The translations under genes were made by a program, and so were the position numbers. From Stagonosporopsis chrysanthemi (taxonomy: Eukaryota; Ascomycota; Dothideomycetes; Pleosporales; Didymellaceae), in assembly GCA_022560025.1 (NCBI GenBank), contig JAFISE010000004.1, forward strand, positions 310,001-374,000: a DNA stretch of 64,000 bases, in the 5' to 3' direction. The notes under the pieces were generated by a model, which made no database searches, was not told the DNA's origin, and was given only the letters and a program-made list of their open reading frames with translations. Positions 1 to 11,528 of this stretch are shown piece by piece. Numbering within the stretch: the first letter of the stretch is position 1; every line of letters starts with the position of its first letter.

Positions 1-1381
1 GTCCACCTTGAAGACTATCAGGCTGCTGTTGAATGCGCTCGCAAGGCCAACAACATCAAGGTATGGAGAGAAGTCAATGGAGCCTGCATTGATAAGAAGG
101 AGTTCCGCCTTGCCCAGATCTGTGGTCTGAACCTCATTGTTCACGCCGAAGAGCTTTCCGAGCTTGTCAAGAAATACGAACGAAATGGCTACTTCGACGA
201 ATTCATCGCCCTTCTGGAGGCTGGCCTGGGTCTTGAGAGGAGTCATATGGGAATATTCACCGAACTGGGCATTGCTCTCGCCAAGTACCATCCCGAGCGT
301 GTCATGGAGCATCTGCGCTTGTTTTGGTCCAGGATCAACATTCCAAAGGCTATTCGGGCCACAGAAGAAGCTCATCTATGGCCCGAACTTATTTTCCTCT
401 ATGTCCACTACGACGAATTTGACAACGCCGCTCTGGCGATGATGGAACGTGCGTCCGATGCTTGGGAACACCAGGCTTTCAAGGACATCATTGTCAAGGC
501 CAGCAACGTCGAGATCTATTACCGCGCGTTGGGATTCTATCTTGAGGAACAGCCAACTTTGTTGACCGACCTGCTGCAAGCGCTCACTCCACGGATTGAC
601 GTCAACCGTGTGGTGCGCATTTTCCAACAGAGCGATAACCTGCCGTTGATCAAGCCCTTCCTTCTGAACGTGCAGTCTCAGAACAAGCGCGAGGTCAACA
701 ACGCCCTTAACGACTTGTTGATTGAGGAGGAGGACTACAAGACACTCCGCGATTCAGTCAATAGTTACGACAACTACGACGCTATGGATCTTGCTCAGCG
801 TCTTGAGAAGCATGATCTTGTCTTCTTCCGCCAGATCGCAGCAGACATCTACCGCAAAAATAAGCGATGGGACAAGTCCATTGCCCTATCTAAGCAGGAC
901 AAGCTGTTCAAGGATGCTATTGAGACGTCTGCAATCTCCCAGAAGTCGGAGATCGTGGAGGACTTGCTCCGCTATGTAAGTCCTTGTGCATCTGCAAGCC
1001 ACTATTTCAAGCTAACTTGTTTCACAGTTCGTCGACATTGGTAGCCGCGAGTGCTATGTCGGTATGCTGTACGCCTGCTACGACCTCATTCGACCAGATG
1101 TCATCCTGGAGATGTCATGGCGCAACGGTCTTCACGACTTCACCATGCCATACATGATCAATCTCTTGTCTCGCCAGACTGCTGCTATCGAGCTGCTAAC
1201 CAAGGACAACGAGGAGCGCAAGGCTCGTGAGACTTCACAGCAGAAGAAGGAGGACGACACCCCCATCCTGGGCTCACGCCTGATGCTTACACAGGGCCCG
1301 ATTGCCTCTGCGCCATCTCCCGGCCCTTACGGCCAGGCTAATGGCATCGCACCTCAGCCGACCGGGTACCGAGGCTTCTAG
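1..1381 (+). CDS. CHC1: Clathrin heavy chain, C-terminal part (5' truncated by window edge)
   Basis: This is the heavy chain of the clathrin triskelion, which coats vesicles at the plasma membrane, trans-Golgi and endosomes. The reading frame is open from base 1, so the gene begins outside the window. About 325 codons lie in the first exon (1-975). A 52-nt GT..AG intron (976-1027) follows, and the last exon (1028-1381) ends at TAG. The visible protein is the proximal leg and hub: alpha-helical clathrin repeats including the VHAEELSELVKKYERNGYFDEFIALLE and YVHYDEFDNAA regions, then a hub region with SWRNGLHDFTMPYMI. The tail is short and rich in Gln, Gly and Pro and ends GYRGF. It matches the family closely, with no frameshift or missing block. 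The first ~1200 residues (beta-propeller, distal leg) are not in the window. Confidence 0.97.
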
Positions 1382-3065
1382 ATATTTCGGCAGCGGTAGA
1401 TGACATTGACGGTCTTGCATGAAGAAAATGATGGGTGCTCGTTTTCAAGCTACATATTGATCTTTTGGTGGGGTATGCAAAAGCGAGTGCATCCTTAGCT
1501 AGTAGGCAGTGATGTACTCTAACGGCGTTCAATGGAGGATCCCTGGTCTGTATTGTACCGACCAGGCATTTCGGACCATGTATACTACTTAATCATTGCT
1601 TTCAGACCTCCTACGCGCTACATATGTTTGCATACTGCGTGAGTGCAACAATCCTCGGGTGTCACTGTCGCCGCCCGAGTCTCCTTTGGGCTTGCAAATC
1701 CTTTCTTTGGTAACCATTTCTGGTCACCTGCTTGCCCGAACTCTGAAAATTATCGCAGTGGAAGGTTGCCGGCAGCTGCTGTTTGTCCCAGAAAGTTTTG
1801 TAGCCTGTAAACCACATTATTTGTCTCCGATCCCATCGGGAAGTAGCTTCGACTTACTCCAGCAAATTCTTACTTCTTAAGGGCGTTAGGCATGGAGCAC
1901 GGTAGCGTGCTCTCAAAGGGTTAGTTAGAATAGCAAATTTTAAGATCATCCCAAGCCGTTTCCCTTGCGTTCTAGCTCGTGCTCTACGTTCGTTCATGAT
2001 TGCTCGATTCCTTCCCAGTCGTTGCGTTTTAAGGAGTATGTCAATGCTGCTTTGTCTTGAGCTCGGAGAGTGACGTGTACTCTGAATACTGCAACTCTTT
2101 CAGGACAAACAATACAATTACTTTATGCCTTCTATTGTGTCACATGTCGTGAGTTGGTCGATAGCCAGCATAAAGTCTTAGCGCTGACCGAGATTCACCT
2201 GGTTTCCAATTCACTTCACCCACCTGTCTTTGGAACACACCTCACAAATCAACTCAGCCCGGGACCGGATCTCTGAAGTTCCATACAAACCACGCGCGCC
2301 AGTAAAACAGCGAGTCCCAAGCACAATTGTATGAGACACTGCTTCGCGAGGACTGACACGATGGAGGACTAGGCAAATGGTTTCTAGGTGGTGCCGACAG
2401 ATCCAAACAATCAACTGGAACTTACACAGACGTTCGGGCTCGAGTTTTGCATTGGGCGATAGAATCCAAGGGTCGGTGCATGGGGACTCTGAGCAGGAAG
2501 AAGCACCAAACGGCACCTTCAAGACTAAGCCATGAGACAAGACTGCCATACCCACTGGCTTCAGAGCATCGAGAACCGACAATAAGAACAATTGTAAACT
2601 TCAACAGGCTGGAGCTTTCGAAACGATCCCTGGAAAGTAGTCTGACTTCTACACCGGTCGAGTTGCATTGGGTGGTTTGTTTAATCCTATAAACCTGGAA
2701 ATTAACATTATACTGTCGGAGACGAGGAAGTTTCAGCAATCGCCGCATTGTACGAAGAACACTGCTAAAAGCTATCCAGACAGCAGGTGGGAGCTGCTGG
2801 GAGTGCGACAGGCACACGAAACATTGATTTGAGCAAGTCAATCGACATCCTCCTAGCAGCTGACAAGAATTGAGAATAAACATACAGCAGCCACTCTCTG
2901 TCCGAGCAGTCGAGATTGGGGGGCTCAAGATTGGTTCTTGAGATGTCTGTTTCAGTATTGACATGAACTGGAGTGGCAGAAGATCCTGCGCCCAGCAACA
3001 AGCTGACCTTTCGATAAGTCTTGACGCTGGCCGAGAGTTACTTATCTTCCGACTACTACAAATAG
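1382..3065. other. Intergenic, no supported gene
   Basis: This spacer lies downstream of the clathrin gene. Several frames of 60-216 codons are open on both strands, the longest on - at 2422-3072. None shows a recognisable domain, coding-like composition or convincing splice partners, so I call none. The first ~200 bases after 1381 presumably hold the clathrin 3' UTR. Confidence 0.6.
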
Positions 3066-3428
3066 ATGCCACGCGAAGGCAGCAACTACAAGAAATTGAA
3101 ACAGATGCTCAATGAGAACGTCAACGTAGGAGCTGAAGGTATCCCGAGAGTGGACTACCTTGCCATCAAGGCTCTCCCAACAGGGTCGTCCGCCAGACCA
3201 CTTTGGATCGCAGCCCTAAAGCTGCAGGCGCTATATTTAGTGACCACTGGACATAATCTCCTACGCGATGAAAAGATTATCCATTGGTTCCAATATCGGC
3301 TTCCGCAATATCTTGTCCTTGAGCTTCTGATGAACGACAACTACCTGGAGGGTGTTTTGGACACCCTACACAGCCAGATAACCTACACCCAGCGCGGCAA
3401 GTTGTTCGGAGGGGATAAACGGCCCTAG
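3066..3428 (+). CDS. Doubtful hypothetical protein, 120 codons
   Basis: I do not recognise this frame. It runs from ATG to TAG and encodes a mostly helical-looking 120-residue protein with a central hydrophobic stretch (PLWIAALKLQALYLV) and a WFQYRLPQYLVLELLMNDNYLEG segment. The composition looks more protein-like than the neighbouring frames. There is no signal peptide or known motif. A second open stretch begins 29 bases after the stop, at 3457, in another frame (start MNCGGVGLNF). The two could be exons of one gene or remnants of a decayed gene, but I find no good intron joining them. It may be a chance frame; expression data would be needed to support it. Confidence 0.25.
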   Translation: MPREGSNYKKLKQMLNENVNVGAEGIPRVDYLAIKALPTGSSARPLWIAALKLQALYLVTTGHNLLRDEKIIHWFQYRLPQYLVLELLMNDNYLEGVLDTLHSQITYTQRGKLFGGDKRP

Positions 3429-6306
3429 CCCTAACCTCCGGAATCTCCTCATCGCAATGAACTGCGGTGGCGTGGGTCTGAACTTCCAGTCAGATTCGCA
3501 TGTGTGCATGCTCCACAAAACCAAGCAACCTCGACATGGAGCTCCAAGTCATCCGTGGGTAGTTCAGACTCGGGCAAATAGTACCGCCTCTCCAGATGGC
3601 AGCGCATCAACGCTGCATGTGAACTCGATAGATTACCAGAAAGCCATTCCAGCGCTTCGTACCCTAAACAGTTTCGACGACGACTGGAAGCCCAGTACAC
3701 TTGAGCCACCAATCGCATTGCAGTTGTTAATGAGGCAGAGTCATGCGCGCAACGTCCGCCAACATTGAAATATGGGCAAAGGCGCGCGAGAAGATTCCGA
3801 CTTCCTCGTCGATGAAGGGCTCAACCAGAGGACAATTACCTCAAAGGCGTAGGCAAGGTGCAGGCCATCAGCGAATGCAGGTGATGGCTCGGCCGTCCGT
3901 GGAGGCGGCACCAAGGATGCAGGTCGATGATACGGATTGTTGACATTCGAACCGGTAGTCTCGATGGACAAAAGTAGTGTATCCTTTGAATCCGCTCTTT
4001 CGATGCAGATGTAATGATGTTCTTGCACTGGAAACCTCCGTTGGAACAAGGATTCCGGACCACACAGGGCATGGACTCCCATTCACAGTGGCAAGATTGC
4101 AATTCAGTATTCTTCACCCTGTCTGTTGCAATGCAGATGAGGCGGACTGTGTTCTTTGACCTTGCTATTACACTGCAGACAAGGCGGCGTTTCTGCACGG
4201 AGCGCCTCCATCAAAGCAACGAATCTGGAATATACAGGTCATGGACTTTGCGGCGTCTGTGTATCAGCTCTATGAGTGAGGGCCATGGTTTCGTGCATAC
4301 CGCTTTGGGTTGCAATGATCGTTGTAGAGCTGTAGATGGCCAACTGTAGACATCACATTCGACGGGGAAATCGCCAGAAGAACCCAGGCGCGATGTTCCC
4401 GTCGAACGTGACGACAGTGAGCCACACACTGGAGCAGCTTCTAGATGTTGTCCACGGACGCTGCAGCATTCGCGTGAACGTTATGTTGTTTGCAAGCGCC
4501 CCCATACTTTGAATCGAAGGCTATTCATCAGCGGTGCTGACTATTCTAATTCTAGAACCATGCTACCGAAGAACCTAAAAGCCTCAAACGCCAACGCTTA
4601 GGGTGCAGATCAAAAGAGATCCTCTGGTGGCTCTTGGCTCTGTAGCAGCCCACCAACAAACGACAACTGCTTGCATTGCCTACGCCGAGGTACAAAACCT
4701 TTCCAAGATGACTCAACGTCTGTGGATGCTACAAGTAGCAATCATGGCGACTCGGCTTATCTTTGGAGATGAAGTTGCGGTCTTCGCTCGGTCGCTCGGT
4801 CGCTCGGTATATTGGTCGCCAAGGACCCAAGATGCAGGGCGGATCCGCGCATGTTTGATGAAGCGGCAGCCACTGCTGCAAGATCTCCGCCAAGTCGTCT
4901 CCCACTACGCAGCGCGAGCACGATTCATGTAGAAAACTGCCAGATTCAGCCATCCAGTGCATGGAACGACTCACCGTGTGCGGGAACCCCACAAGGGCGA
5001 CACAATGGCTGAAGGCGTACCCAAGCATTCCACACCGGTCGCAGGATGCGTCCTGAGAACCTAGGCATGTTGCCCAGTGGTTTCGGGGCCAGCGACCGAA
5101 ACTGTTGCAGCACGCGCACCGAGGTGGTCGAGGTCGAGCAATATGAACGCGCACCGGGCTGGCAGCCGAGACCCGAGTTGTTCTCGACGCCATGCAGGTA
5201 CATGGTATGGCTGTTCAGGCGGAAATCGGAGAAGCCTACCACAAGGGGGATATATCTCGGGCCAGCAGCAGATATCACGAGCACGTCGCTCGGTTATGTT
5301 GCGGTTGACCGACGCGCGCCGAAGCAAAGCGGTTGTCGTCACGGGAGGAGAGGTATTTCTCCGCAGGTGTTCCACATTGCCGAGCTATACCAAACGCATA
5401 CGGTGGGACGGAAAATAGCGAGCAGCCACCAGGAAACATGAAGGCTGGCGGCCGGCACTGGGATGCGCAGGCCGCGGTCGAGATGGACCGAGCGGCGAGC
5501 GCCAGTGTGTAGGATGTGTTTGGATGAGCAGTGGGGCCATCACAGTTGAACGGCTTGGCTCAGGGCTCTCTGTCATAAGCTCCACTGCATGCGTGGGGTG
5601 GACAGAGGGGGTTTTATGTTTGTTCGACGCCCCAGCCTGGCTGCAGGGCAGCTTTGCGGCGGCATGTGGCATGGCGGGGCGTTCCTGAGGTCTTTGGCAA
5701 TATCTTTTACAGCAGCGTGACAGCATGGATGATGTGAGCATGCTGGGGGTTCGCGCGGGGCGCTTATCGACAAAGCTCGAGGCTGGCGAGGGGCAGAAGC
5801 TCAGAGCAGCAGCACCAGCAGCTTCACCGGCAAACCAGCAGCTAGAGCATGCAGCTACGAGTCGTTGTTGAGCATGCTGGAGCTGCACAGAGGCCATCAT
5901 TGCCTCGCTTGCCTTTCAGATAAGGGAGCCGCGGGTACTCTGAGGCTTCACATCGTGCTGGTCGACCACCTCCACGCACATCTTGAGCTGCATATCACCA
6001 GGGAGCTCTAGCCAATTCGTGGCCCCCGCCAGCTTCCGTTGCTTTTGCGCGCATGAGACTGGCCGTCGGTCACAGCAACAGCAGGTGCGGGTCCCAAGTG
6101 CGTGTTTCGATCTGGTCTTGGCCGTCCAGCTCCCCTAGGTCGCTGTTTTGGGATTAAAGTTGCGCTGCTCCCAGTGACTCGTAGTGGCCCAGTCCGATAC
6201 CGCCTATATAGTTTCCCTCACCCAGTACCTTTGCTCCAGCAATCTCTCCTCTTACTCCTCATTCTTAACCCCCTCCCCACCTAATATCACACTGCAGTCA
6301 TCCAGC
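3429..6306. other. Intergenic region and 5' flank of pyruvate carboxylase
   Basis: This is nearly 2.9 kb without a gene I can support. It has many short frames on both strands, none with a domain. A short tandem 8-mer (cggtcgct, three copies) sits at about 4786-4808. The last ~120 bases are pyrimidine-rich with a TATA-like hexamer, as expected for the promoter and 5' UTR of a highly expressed fungal gene. Confidence 0.55.
6204..6210 (+). promoter_or_regulatory. TATA-like element upstream of pyruvate carboxylase
   Basis: A ctatata motif lies about 100 bases before the PYC start codon. It is followed by a CT-rich tract (6211-6300), the usual arrangement around transcription start sites of strongly expressed filamentous fungal genes. 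Position and composition are seen; promoter function is inferred. Confidence 0.35.
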
Positions 6307-9300
6307 ATGGCCACGCTTGCAGTTGACAAGAACGCTTCGAGCGCCATTGACGAGAATGACTTTGACGAGGAGCATGGCGAGCACCACCCCCACAGGAACT
6401 CGGTTCACCACAAGCTGCGAGCGAGCAGCTCCATCATGCAGCTGAAGAAGCTCCTGGGTACGTAGCCGCGGCACTCAATGGCTCCCGCCGGGCTCCCAGA
6501 CCCCTCTAACACCTCGCCCAGTCGCCAACCGAGGAGAAATCCCCATCAGAATCTTCCGTACCGCCCACGAGCTGTCTCTGCACACAGTCGCAGTCTACAG
6601 TCATGAGGACCGCCTCAGCATGCACAGGCAGAAGGCCGACGAGGCCTACGAGATTGGGCAGCGCGGCCAGTACACACCCGTCGGTGCTTACCTCGCTGGC
6701 GATGAGATCATCAAGATCGCGGTCGAGCACAATGTCAACATGATCCACCCTGGTTATGGGTTCCTCTCAGAGAACGCCGGCTTTGCTCGCGCGGTCGAGA
6801 AGGCTGGTCTGATCGTAAGTTCTGCCCTCAGTCTCCGCTTTGTTTACCCTATGACGAAATGGGTGAGGGGCACCATTGCCAATCGCAGCTGTTGAGCGTA
6901 TCTGTGCACCAAGAAGCTGTAGCGGGGCCGTCGGCGCTCCACCAAGCCAGCCCTGTTGTGCTATCTCGGCAGCGCGGCGCGTCGGCGACCCAAAAAAAAC
7001 CCAGGAGTCATTTGATTGCAATTTTGCATTGCCAATTGAGTGGGCAATGGAAGCTGACACCGCTCTAGTTCGTTGGCCCTTCGCCCGACACCATTGACGC
7101 ACTCGGCGACAAGGTCTCTGCGAGACGGTTGGCCATCAAGTGCAATGTCCCTGTTGTTCCGGGAACACCAGACCCCGTTGAGAAGTACGAAGATGTCAAG
7201 GCCTTCACCGACGAGTTCGGCTTCCCCATCATCATCAAGGCCGCTTTCGGCGGTGGTGGTCGTGGTATGCGTGTAGTGCGCAAGCAGGAGGAGCTTGAGG
7301 ACTCCTTCAAGCGAGCAACATCAGAGGCTAAGTCGGCGTTCGGTAACGGCACCGTCTTCGTCGAGCGCTTCCTTGACAAGCCCAAGCACATTGAGGTCCA
7401 GCTTCTCGGCGACAACCAGGGCAACGTCGTCCACCTGTACGAGCGTGACTGCTCCGTGCAGCGTCGTCACCAGAAGGTCGTTGAAATTGCTCCTGCTAAG
7501 GATCTGCCTGTTGAGACTCGCGATGCCATCCTGGCTGATGCCGTCAGACTCGCCCAGTCCGTCAAGTACCGCAACGCCGGTACTGCTGAGTTCTTGGTCG
7601 ACCAGCAGAACAGGTAAACCTTCGTCTGTAACCTTGACATGATCAATTCTAACAATCATATTCAGATACTACTTCATTGGTAAACCTCATCTTCTGTTCT
7701 GCTAATCAGATAGATTGCTGATGCATAGACAGAGATCAATCCTCGTATTCAAGTGGAGCACACTATTACTGAGGAGATCACCGGCATTGATATCGTCGCT
7801 GCTCAGATCCAGATTGCTGCCGGTGCATCCCTTGAGCAGCTCGGTCTGACCCAGGATCACATCTCCACACGCGGTTTCGCCTTCCAGTGCCGTATCACCA
7901 CAGAAGACCCTTCTCAGCAGTTCGCTCCGGACACTGGCAAGATTGAGGTCTACCGTTCCGCTGGCGGTAACGGTGTTCGGTAAGTTGAACGCCTTGTGGT
8001 CTACAATTCGAGTGGAGAAAGCTAACGATCTCATCACAGTCTCGATGGTGGTAATGGTTTCGCGGGTGCTATCATTACACCCCACTACGACTCTATGCTG
8101 GTCAAGTGCACATGCCGTGGTTCCACATACGAGATCGCCCGCCGAAAGATGCTTCGTGCGCTGGTCGAGTTCCGTATTCGTGGTGTCAAGACCAACATTC
8201 CTTTCTTGATCAAGCTCCTTACAAACCCTACCTTCGTCGACGGCAAGTGCTGGACAACATTCATTGACGACACACCTGCACTGTTCGACCTCATCGGCTC
8301 CCAGAACCGTGCTCAAAAGCTCCTTGCTTACCTTGGGGATCTCGCAGTCAACGGCAGCCAGATCAAGGGTCAGATCGGTGAGCCCAAGTTCAAGGGCGAA
8401 ATTCCCATCCCTGTTCTTACCGACAAGAATGGCAACAAGATCGACACCTCCAAGCCTTGCGAGCAGGGCTGGAGGAATGTACTTCTCAGTGAAGGTCCTG
8501 AGGGCTTCGCAAAGGCTGTCCGCAAGAACAAGGGCTGTCTTATCATGGACACCACATGGCGTGATGCCCACCAGTCGCTCCTCGCCACTCGTGTGCGCAC
8601 TGTCGACTTACTCAACATCGCCAAGGAGACCAGCCACGCCTACTCCAACGCCTGGGCTCTGGAGTGCTGGGGTGGTGCCACCTTCGACGTCGCCATGCGC
8701 TTCCTGTACGAGGATCCTTGGGAGCGCCTGAGGAAGATGCGCAAGCTTGTGCCCAACATCCCCTTCCAGATGCTTCTTCGTGGAGCCAACGGTGTGGCGT
8801 ACTCCTCGCTTCCCGATAACGCCATCTTCCATTTCTGTGAGCAGGCTAAGAAGAACGGTGTCGATATTTTCCGTGTCTTCGACGCTCTTAACGATGTCGA
8901 GCAGCTCGAAGTCGGTATCAAGGCTGTTCTCAAGGCTGGTGGTGTTGCTGAGGGTACCGTCTGCTACTCGTAAGTCCTCTGATTCCTGATCGCTCACAGA
9001 ATCTCATATACTGACTATCTCCTAGCGGTGACATGCTCAACCCCAAGAAGAAGTACAACCTTGAGTACTACCTTAATGTTGTAGACAAGATTGTAAAGAT
9101 GGGGGCTCATGTGTTGGGTATCAAGGACAGTAAGTATCTCCGCGCATCTATATTGATGATCAGACATGCTAACAACATACAGTGGCTGGTGTCCTGAAGC
9201 CTCGCGCTGCTCGTCTTCTCATCGGTGCTATCCGTGAGAAGTACCCGGATCTGCCCATCCACGTCCACACCCACGACTCCGCCGGTACCGGTGTTGCCTC

Positions 9301-10545
9301 CATGGTTGCTTGTGCTGAGGCTGGCGCTGACGCTGTCGATGCTGCCATTGACAGCATGTCTGGTATGACTTCGCAGCCTAGCATTGGTGCTATCCTAGCT
9401 TCTCTCGAGGGCAGCGACTTCGATTCCGGCCTCGATGCTCATGCCATCCGCAACCTTGATGCATACTGGGCTCAGCTCCGTCTCGTCTACTCGCCGTTCG
9501 AGGCTGGTCTTACTGGCCCCGACCCTGAGGTCTACGAGCACGAGATCCCCGGTGGCCAGCTCACCAACCTCATCTTCCAGGCCTCTCAGCAGGGTCTCGG
9601 TGAGCAGTGGGCTCAGACCAAGAAGGCATATGAGCAGGCCAACGACTTACTCGGCGACATTGTCAAGGTTACACCGACTTCGAAGGTTGTTGGTGACTTG
9701 GCCCAGTTCATGGTCTCCAACAAGCTCTCCTACGACGATGTGCTCAGCAAGGCCGAGCAACTCGACTTCCCGTCCTCAGTCCTGGAGTTCTTCGAGGGTC
9801 TAATGGGCCAGCCTTACGGCGGCTTCCCCGAGCCTCTTCGCTCGCAAGCCCTCCGTGAGCGCAGGAAGATGGACAAGCGCCCTGGTCTGTACCTCGACCC
9901 CATCGACATTGCCAAGGTCAAGTCGGATCTCAAGAGCAAGTGGGGCGATGCTACCGAGTGCGATGTCGCCTCCTCCATCATGTACCCCAAGGTCTTCGAG
10001 GACTACAAGAAGTGGACCACCAAGTACGGCGATCTGTCCGTTCTGCCTACTCGCTACTTCTTGTCGCGCCCCGAGATCGGCGAGGAGTTCCACGTCGAGC
10101 TCGAGAAGGGTAAGGTGCTCATCCTGAAGCTTCTTGCCGTCGGTCCTCTGTCCGAGCAGACCGGCCTCCGTGAGGTCTTCTACGAGATGAACGGAGAGAC
10201 CCGTACCGTCACCGTCGAGGACCAGCACGCCGCCATCGACAACATCTCCAGGCCCAAGGCCGACCCCACAGACAGCAGCCAGGTCGGTGCACCCATGTCT
10301 GGTGTCCTGGTCGAGGTCCGTGTCCACGATGGCAGCGAAGTCAAGAAGGGCGACCCTGTCGCTATTCTCAGCGCCATGAAGATGGTATGTATTCTCCAAC
10401 GCAAAATCAACCGCACACAGCGCGCTAACACTTGCACTAGGAAATGGTCATCTCCGCGCCTCACTCCGGAAAGGTCAGCACTCTGTCCGTTCGCGAGGGC
10501 GACTCAGTCGACTCCGGCGACCTTGTTTGCAAGCTTGTCAAGTAG
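6307..10545 (+). CDS. PYC: Pyruvate carboxylase, nine exons
   Basis: This biotin enzyme carboxylates pyruvate to oxaloacetate, feeding the TCA cycle and gluconeogenesis; in fungi it is usually cytosolic. Exons: 6307-6457, 6522-6814, 7069-7613, 7666-7679, 7733-7979, 8040-8969, 9026-9129, 9183-10384, 10441-10545. They sum to 1197 codons (1196 aa), normal for the family. The biotin carboxylase domain starts at [15 protein letters not shown] (~residue 48), with the glycine-rich ATP-grasp loop FGGGGRGM and [10 protein letters not shown]. The carboxyltransferase domain has [18 protein letters not shown] and [11 protein letters not shown]. The biotinyl domain has AMKM, with the biotinylated Lys at ~1161. 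Exon 4 is only 14 nt and encodes RYYFIE across its two junctions. The last intron falls directly after AMKM. No mitochondrial presequence is apparent. The start was chosen as the only in-frame ATG before LLVANRGE that keeps the phase. Confidence 0.97.
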
Positions 10546-11528
10546 AGGGCAAGATTGTAAAAGCGTGTTTGATGAGGGTGTCCGCTATACCTGCAAGGAC
10601 TGGGCACCTGTTATGACTTTCCTTGCGCAACGAATGAGTATGGTATATAGCATGAATGATGTTTATTTTCCTATTTGACTTGACACGCTTGTGATGCTCG
10701 GAGGTTTCTCGTTGCTGCCGTACAGACTTTACCCTATAATTACAGTAATTAGGGCGCCTTCTCTGGACTTGAATTCCGTCCACAGGAGAAAAATTTACGG
10801 CCATGTCTATAAATGGTTTGTAACCCCCAGAATGGATATCATCTCTCGCACGTGAAGGTATTGTGAATTGCCCCGCCAGGTCCTTCACAGCCTACCACGC
10901 TAAAATGGCATCAACATACACCACAGCAATAGCATCAAGACTCTTACGTACGACGCTGTTATTGCATTACAATCGATCCGTTGCAGACTCGGTGCATCTC
11001 GGCGATTGCTCCAGTACGTACAAGAGCTCAATAAAATGTGCATCCAAGAGCTGACGTTGAGCTCGGCGTGCACTACTCCGAAGCACGCGCTGCATACCCC
11101 AGACACGCGAACCCCAGGAAACGTCTCCACGGCTATCCCAGGCTCAAGGCAGGCATTAGGCTGCTCCGAAAACGCCCTCGATGATGTGCAGGACCCTTGT
11201 GCGTCGTGGTGCGCTCCACTGCGTTCGCTTCGCGTCCCTCGACCCGCAATGGTTCCCGTGGGATCGGGTGTTTTCGGACCCGCAGCACTGCCGCACCCAT
11301 GAAGGCGACAGAAGCTTGTTCTGACTTTCCCTCCCCCTCCCGAGTAACCGCGGCAAGCACGCGACAAGAGCGTTGAAGGCTGACTACATGCTGCATCCTG
11401 TTTGGGGGTGTGGTCCCGCGGCTAAGCTTTGCTGACACCTGTTTCCGTCCCCGCTCCTCCACAGTTGTTCGGGAGGCAGTCCCGCTGACTGGGTCTTGCT
11501 TGATGTGGTAATCCAGTCCATGTGAGTG
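10546..11528. other. Spacer between convergent genes, no gene seen
   Basis: This stretch lies between the 3' ends of pyruvate carboxylase and the CDK7-like kinase. It should hold both 3' UTRs. Short open frames on both strands lack any recognisable protein signature. Confidence 0.6.

Noticed and set aside
2422..3072. A 216-codon frame on - upstream of 3066
   Set aside because: It is Cys/Ser/Leu-rich with no domain, has poor start context and no likely splice partners.
7702..8571. A 289-codon frame on - inside pyruvate carboxylase
   Set aside because: It is fully antisense to conserved PYC exons; such frames arise from the codon bias of highly expressed fungal genes.
9800..10399. A 199-codon frame on - at the end of pyruvate carboxylase
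   Set aside because: It is antisense to the conserved carboxyltransferase and biotin regions and has no domain of its own.
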